In this document: positions 27,081 through 33,830 of the stretch, piece by piece
Layout of the letters: each line of letters opens with the position of its first letter
Position numbering within the stretch: position 1 is the first letter of the stretch
DNA from: JAAXGX01 sp965203565
GTDB lineage: Bacteria > Acidobacteriota > Vicinamibacteria > Vicinamibacterales > UBA8438
DNA: 64,000 nt
Direction: 5' to 3'
Assembly: GCA_965203565.1 (NCBI GenBank)
Contig: OZ241896.1
Span: 2,790,001-2,854,000 of the forward strand
Position numbers and translations under genes: made by a program
The notes under the pieces: model-generated
Seen by the model: the letters and a program-made list of their open reading frames with translations, nothing else
Database searches by the model: none
What the model was told of the DNA's origin: nothing

Positions 27081-27538
27081 TGCCTCGTCCTGCGCCGCTT
27101 CCGGCGCGCCCCGCCGCCGGGCGACTCGGGCGACGGGAACCCGCCGGACAACTCGCCCAGCGCGGCGATGGCGGCGTCGATCCCTTCGACATCGGCCATT
27201 AGCTGCTTCTTTTGCTTATCGAGCGCCGCCAGGGCGTTCCGCATGGCGGTCCGTCTCACCTTGGCGGCGGAGACGACCAGTTTCCTCAACGACGGAAATG
27301 GCTGCTGCCCTGCAGGAACGGCAGGCTTCGTCGCAGGGGAATCAACCGACCTCTTCGCAGCGACGGCGGCAGGCGCCCTTGCTGCGGGATCGGACGGCCA
27401 GGCGAGAGCGGGCGGCGCTGCGGAAATGGAAGCGGCAGCCGGTACGGTCGGTTCCTTCACGGAAGGAGCGGCTGGCTTCCATTGGTTCGGGCGAAGCAGA
27501 CGACGGACCGCCGCCAGCACTGATTTGACATCCTGCAT
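27062..27538 (-). CDS. Small basic coiled-coil protein, paralogue 1
   Basis: A 158-residue protein of unknown family. The N-terminus MQDVKSVLAAVRRLL and the helix KQKKQLMADVEGIDAAIAAL match the neighbouring gene at 27.7-27.9 kb. The middle is Ala/Pro-rich and the C-terminus is Arg/Lys-rich (GGARRKRRRTRHH), suggesting nucleic-acid binding. It seems to lack the distal conserved tail of its paralogue, so it may be truncated. Confidence 0.65.
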   Translation of the reverse strand: MQDVKSVLAAVRRLLRPNQWKPAAPSVKEPTVPAAASISAAPPALAWPSDPAARAPAAVAAKRSVDSPATKPAVPAGQQPFPSLRKLVVSAAKVRRTAMRNALAALDKQKKQLMADVEGIDAAIAALGELSGGFPSPESPGGGARRKRRRTRHHSPRQ

Positions 27539-27678
27539 GCGTCTTCTCTAAACCCGCTCGCGGCGCGCAATGACCGGCGTCGAGCAGGTCTGAAGGGACA
27601 GAAATCAAGAAATCGAATCGCACTACCGGCGTGGCGAAACGAAACGCAGCGGACTACGGACGAACGCCGGGTCCGCGG

Positions 27679-27948
27679 CTACGCGTTGGCGCTCGCCGAC
27701 TGCTTCTTGCGCTCCGCCCAGTAGTTCTTCATTCGTTCCGAGACGGCCTTCTTGGCCGCAGCCGACATCTTGCGCCGCTTTCGTCCCGCGCCGCCGGCGG
27801 GTTTCGCCGAAGCGGATCGTCGGGGTGAACGGGACGATCCGGATGATCCGGATGATCCGGTCAGCGCGGAAATGGCGGTATCGATTCGTTCTACGTCGGC
27901 CATAAGCCGATCCCTCTGTTCCCTCAGCACTGCAATGACGTCCTTCAT
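27679..27948 (-). CDS. Small basic coiled-coil protein, paralogue 2
   Basis: An 89-residue protein, MKDVIAVLREQRDRLMADVE..., with a Ser-rich linker and a basic tail GRKRRKMSAAAKKAVSERMK followed by NYWAERKK. That tail type (KRRKMSAAAKK...) recurs in many bacterial small proteins and looks DNA-binding. The start at ATG 27946-27948 has GGAGGAG upstream. It shares its N-terminal plan with the adjacent 27.1-27.5 kb gene, so this is a tandem duplication. Confidence 0.7.
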   Translation of the reverse strand: MKDVIAVLREQRDRLMADVERIDTAISALTGSSGSSGSSRSPRRSASAKPAGGAGRKRRKMSAAAKKAVSERMKNYWAERKKQSASANA

Positions 27949-28202
27949 CGTGTCTTCTCCTCCTGCTGCTCCACGACCCGCGTCAAGGATGCGCAGTATA
28001 CCACCCCGGAGCAGCTCGTCGTAGAATTCTTTCTGCTTGCCGTGCAGCGCGCTGAACGTGCGCGTTTCGCGCACCGGCTCATTTCTGAATGGGAAATGAC
28101 TACCCCGCACGTTCGAGTGAAGCGACCGCGGACGATCCGGTACGATGTGGCGGGCCGCCTCCCGGCTGACTCCGCGGCCGGCGGCGATACGGAGCACGAC
28201 GA

Positions 28203-29027
28203 TTGACCACGAGTCCGTTCGGCCGGCGGCTGACGGCGGCCGGCCTGCCGATCTGCCTCTGCCTCGCGGGCGCGTCCGGCGCCGACGCCCAGGTCGAGCG
28301 CGACGCGCGGTTCGTGCTGTCCGGCGGCGTCGGACTCCAGACCACCGTCAACACCCGCGTCGACAGAGTCGCCTTCGGCCTGTTCGAGGAGGTCGGCCGT
28401 TTCGAGGCCGGTCAGGCGCTCGGCCGTACGGCCGCCTGGGACTTCGGGGTCGCCAGGGAGCTCTGGAAGGGGTTCGGTCTCGGCGCGCACGTGGCGCGCG
28501 CCAGCGTCACGACCGCCGCCGACCTCGATGCGACGATCCCGCACCCGTTCCTGTTCGGCTTTCCGCGGACCGCCGCCGGACGGTCTCCGGACCTGAGCCA
28601 CCGCGAGGCGGCGCTGCACGTCCAGCTTCGGTACCGGGTCCCGCGCGGCTGGACGCCGCTCGACTGGATTCCGTCCGGCTGGCTGCCGCATCGGGACCAG
28701 CTCCACGTGACCGTCTTCGTCGGACCGTCGCTCTACGCGGCCAGCCAGGAGCTCGTAGGGGCGATCGAGGCCGGCGAGCGCGGCCTGCCGTTCGACGAGG
28801 TCGACATCGCCGGCCACACGATAGACACCGTCGCCATCACCGCCGTCGGGTTCAACGCCGGGTTCGACGTGTCGTACTTCGGCCTCGGCCGGTTCGACCG
28901 GCTCGGCCTGACGGGATCGGTCCGGTTCAGCCGGGCCGCCCCGGGGATCGCGCTGCGGGAGCAGATCCAGCCCGCGCTCGAGCTCGGCGGGACGCAGGTC
29001 CTCTGGGGCCTCCGGTACGCCTTCTGA
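28203..29027 (+). CDS. Secreted outer-membrane beta-barrel-like protein
   Basis: A 274-residue protein with signal peptide ending GADAQ. It has alternating polar/hydrophobic strands and a terminal Phe (GLRYAF), as in outer-membrane barrels. No family was recognised. The start is TTG 28203 with GGAG 8 bases upstream. It runs convergent to the PepSY gene, with 5 bp between the stops. Confidence 0.65.
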   Translation: MTTSPFGRRLTAAGLPICLCLAGASGADAQVERDARFVLSGGVGLQTTVNTRVDRVAFGLFEEVGRFEAGQALGRTAAWDFGVARELWKGFGLGAHVARASVTTAADLDATIPHPFLFGFPRTAAGRSPDLSHREAALHVQLRYRVPRGWTPLDWIPSGWLPHRDQLHVTVFVGPSLYAASQELVGAIEAGERGLPFDEVDIAGHTIDTVAITAVGFNAGFDVSYFGLGRFDRLGLTGSVRFSRAAPGIALREQIQPALELGGTQVLWGLRYAF

Positions 29028-29032
29028 CCGAG

Positions 29033-30562
29033 TCAACGGCGGAAAGGGGATCTTCTTCTTCGCCCTGCCGGAGTGACCGCGAGGAGGACCCGCGCGAGAC
29101 CGAGCCACAGGCCGATGCCGGCCGACGCCAGCCCGCCCGACAGGAGAACGAGGACGCCGACGTCCCAGAGCGGCCGGCGATCGTACCAGAAGGTGAAGTC
29201 CAGGCTGTGCAGGCCGTTGAACAGCCAGCGCTCGAGGCGGCTGTAGCGGTGCACGGTCAGGACGATCCGGCTCACCGCGGGGTCGACGTAGATCCAGGTC
29301 TGCAACGGGTCGGCGAACCGGATGCGAACCACCGGCAGCGGCGGTCGGTCGGACCCGCGGCCGTAGTAGTAGCCGTCGTACGACTCCATCAGCGTCGCTC
29401 CGATTACGGGGACGGCGGGCAGCGCCGCGCGCAGACGGGCGACCAGCGCATCCGCATCCAACGGTGCGCGCCGCGGCATGAGCGTGCTCGCATCGACCAC
29501 CAGCCGGTCGGGGCGGCTCCCGCCGGCGGAGGTCCCCGGAACGCGCCCCGGACGCAACACGTAGTGCGGCTCGCCGTCGATCCGCAACAACGTGACCTCC
29601 TTCACCGCCCTGCCCGACGTCGCCTGGTCCCAGGCCGCCCTGTCAATCGCCGGAAAGCCGGCCAGCTCCAGCGTCCCCCCGCTCAGTGCGCCGGACGGAA
29701 CCCGCAGTCCCTGCATCGTCATCCACGCGAACGGCTGCACCGACAACATGCCGCTGAAGACCCACGTCAACGTCGTGAGTCCGAAGACGACGCCGCTGAA
29801 GTAATGCCAGCGGAGCCAGCCGGCGTACGGCACGCGGCGCTGCGCGCGACGAGCCCGGCGCCACCGGAACTGCGTCACGCCGAGGAGAAGGCCGGTGATC
29901 GCAATGAGGCAGCCGATGGCGGAGGTCCAGACGATAACCGCCTCCCACAGCGGGCGGTCGTTCCTCAGGGCGGGAAGATAGAACCAGTGAGGAATCGCGC
30001 CGAGCCATGCGATGGCGCGGCTGCGGCGCGTCGTCACCATCGCGACGTCGGCCGTCCGCTGCGCGACGTACAGCTCGGTGCCGGCGCCGTCGGACACGCG
30101 CAGCTTGTGGGCCGGCAGGAACTGCTGCGCGATCAGCATCCACTGGTCGGGCCTGCTGACCAGCCGTTCGTGCGCTATCGCCGACAGCGGCGCACCGGTG
30201 AACCGGCGCGCCGCCTCCCGCGCCGCGTCCGGCCCGAGGGGTGGAAGCCGCTCGCCGGTGTCGGCGAAGACCGTCACCTCGTCGAAGCGGTACGCCGGCC
30301 GTCCGAGGACCGACAGCAGCTTCGCCTGCGCCGGCGGTTGCAGGACCCCTCCGCGCTCGGCGGCCGCCGCCGGCGTCAGGCGCACCTGTGACAGATCGAC
30401 GTCCGCTCTGCGCTCGACCCGCACTGTGGGCGACAGCTCGGGCATGCCCCCCGTGTAAATCATCACGATGCCGGAGACGAACCAGATCACGAACAGCGCG
30501 CTGAGGGGAATGCCGGCGTAACGGTGTGTCCAGATCAACAAACGCCGCAGCGGGATCGCCAT
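29033..30562 (-). CDS. PepSY-associated TM protein
   Basis: A 509-residue inner-membrane protein with four main membrane helices. It has PepSY_TM features: LLIWTHRYAGIPLSALFVIWFVSG at the N-terminus, AIAWLGAIPHWFYLP, LRWHYFSGVVFGLTTLTW and the closing RWLFNGLHSLDF segment. His residues in the helices could bind heme, as in ferric reductase-like PepSY proteins. It lies downstream of a TonB receptor on the same strand, with an element copy between the two, which fits siderophore or iron-uptake systems. Confidence 0.85.
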   Translation of the reverse strand: MAIPLRRLLIWTHRYAGIPLSALFVIWFVSGIVMIYTGGMPELSPTVRVERRADVDLSQVRLTPAAAAERGGVLQPPAQAKLLSVLGRPAYRFDEVTVFADTGERLPPLGPDAAREAARRFTGAPLSAIAHERLVSRPDQWMLIAQQFLPAHKLRVSDGAGTELYVAQRTADVAMVTTRRSRAIAWLGAIPHWFYLPALRNDRPLWEAVIVWTSAIGCLIAITGLLLGVTQFRWRRARRAQRRVPYAGWLRWHYFSGVVFGLTTLTWVFSGMLSVQPFAWMTMQGLRVPSGALSGGTLELAGFPAIDRAAWDQATSGRAVKEVTLLRIDGEPHYVLRPGRVPGTSAGGSRPDRLVVDASTLMPRRAPLDADALVARLRAALPAVPVIGATLMESYDGYYYGRGSDRPPLPVVRIRFADPLQTWIYVDPAVSRIVLTVHRYSRLERWLFNGLHSLDFTFWYDRRPLWDVGVLVLLSGGLASAGIGLWLGLARVLLAVTPAGRRRRSPFRR

Positions 30563-30590
30563 GCGCGTTGCCGGCGCGACTGGCGCCTAG

Positions 30591-30748
30591 CAGCCCGTGG
30601 CGGAAGTCCCCGCTGCATTCGAGCGGCGATGCATCCCGCCTGACGGCGTTGTTCGTCGGTTGCGTATGCCCAATATGCGCCCTCCTCACGCCTTGTCAGC
30701 CGGGCGCCTCGCCGCTCTCGGTGCGACGCGGGGTTCCACCACGGGCTG
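30591..30748 (-). repeat. Full copy B of the 158-bp element, inverted
   Basis: A 158-bp copy in the opposite orientation to copy A, with CAGCCCGTGG and CCACGGGCTG at its ends. It sits between the TonB receptor stop (adjacent, 30749-30751) and the PepSY start, so it would be transcribed inside the operon and could fold as a long hairpin. Confidence 0.85.
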
Positions 30749-33259
30749 CTAGAAGCTGGTCTGCAGCATGAGCGAGTAGGTTCTCGGGGCGCCGAGCATG
30801 AGGGTGTTGGCGTAGAAGAACGACGGGTCGGTCTGTCCCAGGTAGAACACGTCCGACCACGAGGCGTACGCCGTGTCGGTCAGGTTGTCGACGGTGAAGG
30901 TCACCCGCACGCGATCGTGCGTCCACGCGACCCAGGCGTCGGCCAGCGCGTAGCCGTTCAGGACGATCGTGTTGGCGTTGTTGGCCTGGCGGTCGCCGAC
31001 CACCCGCACCGCGCCGCCGATCTCGATCGGAACGCCGCCCGTGTTCCGATAGCTGCCCCAGAGGTTGGTGAGGACCGTGGGCACGTTCGGCGGCGTATTC
31101 CCGGCGAACTGCACGAAGTTGGCCGACGGCGCGAAAACCGCATCGGTCCAGGCCAGGTTGGCGCCCAGGCGCACCGCGTCCGATGGATTGGCCGCGACCG
31201 CCAGCTCGAGGCCCTGTGAAGCGATGCCGCCGATGGTCGTGGCGCTGTCGCGCGCGTACTGCTCCAGCACGTCGTCCCGCTCGATGTCGAACCAGGCGGC
31301 GGTCAGTTGCGTCCGTCCGCCGGCGAGATCCGCCTTCAGGCCGATCTCCCATTGGCGGGCGTCGGTCAGGTCGAAGTCGCGGTTGGCATTGACCAGGAAG
31401 ATGTTCGCATCGACCGGATCCTTCGCGTTGCTGTACTGCCCGTAAGCGACCACGTCGGGGTGGAGGTTCACCACCGCGCCGGCGCGCCAGCTCCACCATC
31501 TGAACGCCCGTTCGAACCCGCCCCCTTCGACCTCGCGCGACGCGTTCAAGTTGACGCGCTCGAGGTTCATCGCCTCATACCGCAGGGCGCCGGTGACGCG
31601 GAAGCGGCTCGTCAAAGCCAGGGAGTCCTCGACGAACAACGCCCGCGAGTCGATGTAGGTCGGAGCGATGCCGCGCAGCTCCCGCGGTCCGTAGACCCCG
31701 GGCGCCGGGTTCAGCAGGTCGACGCCGTCGCCCGGCGCTTGCGGCACGCCTATCCGGAATCCGCGCGTCCGCTCGAAGTCGAGGTTGGAGGCTTCGAATC
31801 CGATCGTCGCGCGGTTCTCGCCTCCGGCAGTCGGCGTACGGACGTCGAGGAACGCGCGGTTGCCGACGAGCCGCTGATCGTGGTCGAGCCAGAAGTACCC
31901 ATAGTACCGCTGCACCTCGCCCACCCGCCGGCAGACGTCGAAGACCGCGGCGCAATAGGCGAAGCCGTCGCCGTTTTGCCAATCGCGATCCGCGCCGAAC
32001 CCGTACGTCGTGTTTCGGAGCGTGACGGAATCGCTCAGGCGGACATCGACGTCGGCGCGGAGCAGGAGCTGGCGCGAGTCGTTGACGGCGTCTCCGACGT
32101 TGTAGTTGAGGAAGCGCGTCCGTGCGTCGATGCCCTCTCCGGTCGTCGTCGTGATCACGTCGAGCGGCTCGACGACATGGTCGACCGGCAGCAGCGGCGT
32201 GCCGAAGTACGACCCGACGTCGTCGTTCAGCAGGTCGAAGCTGAACGTCAACTCCGCGCGCGGGGCCGGCTTCCACAACAGGCTGCCGGTGAGGTTGGAC
32301 GAACTCGGGCTCATCCGCTCGACATGGCCATCGGAGCCGTAGTTGCTGAAGTCGATCCGATACCAGAGCGATTCGCTGACCGGTCCGCTCACGCCGATCG
32401 CCGCCTGACGCGTATTGAAGCGCCCGTACGAGAAAAGCCCGTTCCACCGGTGCGTCTCGGTCGGGGCGGCCCGCTTCGTGACGGCGTTTACGGCGCCGGC
32501 CACCGCGCCCTGCCCGTTGAGAACCGTCGATGGGCCTCGCAGCACCTCTACCCGCTCGAGGTTGAAGGTGTTCTGCGGCCGCATGACCATGTTGGCCGGC
32601 CCGAGCCAGATCCCGTCGCGCAGCACGGTGATCTGCGATCGCGTGAAGCCGCGCATCGAGAAGCTCGACGGTGCGGCCGGATTCTGCCCCGCGACGACGC
32701 CCGGCGTGGTTTCGACCGCGTCGCTGATCCGCTGATGGCCGCGCGCTTCCATGACCAGGCTCCCGATGACGTCGATCGACGCGGGCACGTCCATGGCGTT
32801 CAGGCCCAGGCGGCTGCCGGTGTCCGTCTGCTCGGCAAGCCCAAGCTCGCCTTGAACCCCCGTGACGACCACGCGCTCCTCGAACGCAGCGGCGGAGAGG
32901 CGCAGGTCGAGACGAACGGGAAGACCGGGCGCCACCTCAATGCGGGACGAGAGCGGTGCGAATCCCTCGCGGGTCACCGTCAGGCCGTAGTCCCCGGCGG
33001 GGACCTCGTCGATGACGAACGTCCCGTCCGAACCCGTGGTCGTCGAGAGACCGATTCGCTCCAGCGTGACGACGGCCCCCGCGAGCGCCGCGCCGCCCTC
33101 GGCGTCCACGACCGTTCCCCGCACGGCGCCGACCGCCTGCCCTTGCGCCGGCCGGGCCTCCACCCGGGCCTCCACGACGCCGAGTCCCGCCGCCCAAGCC
33201 GCAAGCAAGCCAAGCCCGCCGGCTGCCCGCCGCCCGTTCCGTCGAATGGCTGCGATCAA
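30749..33259 (-). CDS. TonB-dependent siderophore-type receptor
   Basis: About 836 residues. After the signal peptide comes a carboxypeptidase-regulatory-like domain (GAVRGTVVDAEGGAALAGA ... GTFVIDEVPAG), then a plug (SFSMRGFTRSQITVLRDG, VEVLRGPSTVLNGQGAVAG) and a 22-strand barrel ending LMLQTSF. The start is TTG 33257-33259 with GGAGG 7 bases upstream; an in-frame GTG at 33286 lacks a binding site. A 21-bp palindrome lies about 63 bp upstream. Together with PepSY it probably imports a ferric siderophore. Confidence 0.9.
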   Translation of the reverse strand: MIAAIRRNGRRAAGGLGLLAAWAAGLGVVEARVEARPAQGQAVGAVRGTVVDAEGGAALAGAVVTLERIGLSTTTGSDGTFVIDEVPAGDYGLTVTREGFAPLSSRIEVAPGLPVRLDLRLSAAAFEERVVVTGVQGELGLAEQTDTGSRLGLNAMDVPASIDVIGSLVMEARGHQRISDAVETTPGVVAGQNPAAPSSFSMRGFTRSQITVLRDGIWLGPANMVMRPQNTFNLERVEVLRGPSTVLNGQGAVAGAVNAVTKRAAPTETHRWNGLFSYGRFNTRQAAIGVSGPVSESLWYRIDFSNYGSDGHVERMSPSSSNLTGSLLWKPAPRAELTFSFDLLNDDVGSYFGTPLLPVDHVVEPLDVITTTTGEGIDARTRFLNYNVGDAVNDSRQLLLRADVDVRLSDSVTLRNTTYGFGADRDWQNGDGFAYCAAVFDVCRRVGEVQRYYGYFWLDHDQRLVGNRAFLDVRTPTAGGENRATIGFEASNLDFERTRGFRIGVPQAPGDGVDLLNPAPGVYGPRELRGIAPTYIDSRALFVEDSLALTSRFRVTGALRYEAMNLERVNLNASREVEGGGFERAFRWWSWRAGAVVNLHPDVVAYGQYSNAKDPVDANIFLVNANRDFDLTDARQWEIGLKADLAGGRTQLTAAWFDIERDDVLEQYARDSATTIGGIASQGLELAVAANPSDAVRLGANLAWTDAVFAPSANFVQFAGNTPPNVPTVLTNLWGSYRNTGGVPIEIGGAVRVVGDRQANNANTIVLNGYALADAWVAWTHDRVRVTFTVDNLTDTAYASWSDVFYLGQTDPSFFYANTLMLGAPRTYSLMLQTSF

Positions 33260-33321
33260 CTGCACTCCTCCGTTCCAGAGAACCACAACCCATCACTATC
33301 TGTCGGATCCGCTTCCCCATC

Positions 33322-33342
33322 AACTTAAGATCTCCTTAAGTT
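33322..33342. promoter_or_regulatory. 21-bp palindrome upstream of the TonB receptor
   Basis: A perfect inverted repeat, AACTTAAG-N5-CTTAAGTT, rich in A/T in a GC-rich setting. It lies about 63 bp before the receptor start and is a candidate operator. It does not match the Fur box. Confidence 0.5.
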
Positions 33343-33452
33343 TTACTGAAAGCGTGGACTGGATTGCGGCGAGATCGGCGCGTGCGCGCTGCGGGAGCGG
33401 GACGCAGGCCGGCTGCCGCCGTGCGGCGCCGCGTCGGGGAATCGGGCCGTCA

Positions 33453-33589
33453 GTCAGTCCGGAAGAAGCGCCATCAGCGACAGCGGGTCGACGCGGGCAT
33501 CGTTCAGGCGGACCGTCCAGTGGAGGTGCGGTCCGGTGACGCGGCCGGTCGCCCCGACCCGGCCCACGACCTGGCCGCGGACCACCCGG
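33453..33589 (-). repeat. Duplicated 3' end of the M23 peptidase gene
   Basis: 137 bp about 95% identical to 37080-37216, encoding the last 44 or so codons of the M23 peptidase, including GPHLHW and the stop. The upstream part of the gene is absent, so this is a dead fragment. With the intact gene it makes a direct repeat around the RTX region. Confidence 0.9.
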
Positions 33590-33830
33590 CCGGGCGTCGT
33601 GCGCCATCACCGTGGACCGAACGGTCCCATCGACGGCCGTACGCACGGCGGGCCAGGACCATCTCGTCCTGCTGTGACCGCCGGTCGGAACGACGGCCGC
33701 GGCGTTCCGACGAAACGAACGCACCGGCGCCACGTGCGATGCAGGATGCCGGCCCGAACAGGCCGCCGCACCGGACTCACTCCGGGCGATCTGCAGTAGC
33801 CGCCGACGCGGCTGGCGAGCCGCCAGCCCG
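33590..33830. other. No gene seen
   Basis: About 240 bp between the M23 fragment and the RTX stop, with no ORF that looks real and no clear motif. Confidence 0.5.

Noticed and set aside
27949..28202. Upstream extension of the small basic protein gene (to 28197)
   Set aside because: The ATG at 27948 has a strong GGAGGAG site and aligns with its paralogue's start; the extension has no recognisable domain.
33322..33342. Fur box upstream of the TonB receptor
   Set aside because: The palindrome AACTTAAG-N5-CTTAAGTT does not match the GATAAT-type Fur consensus.
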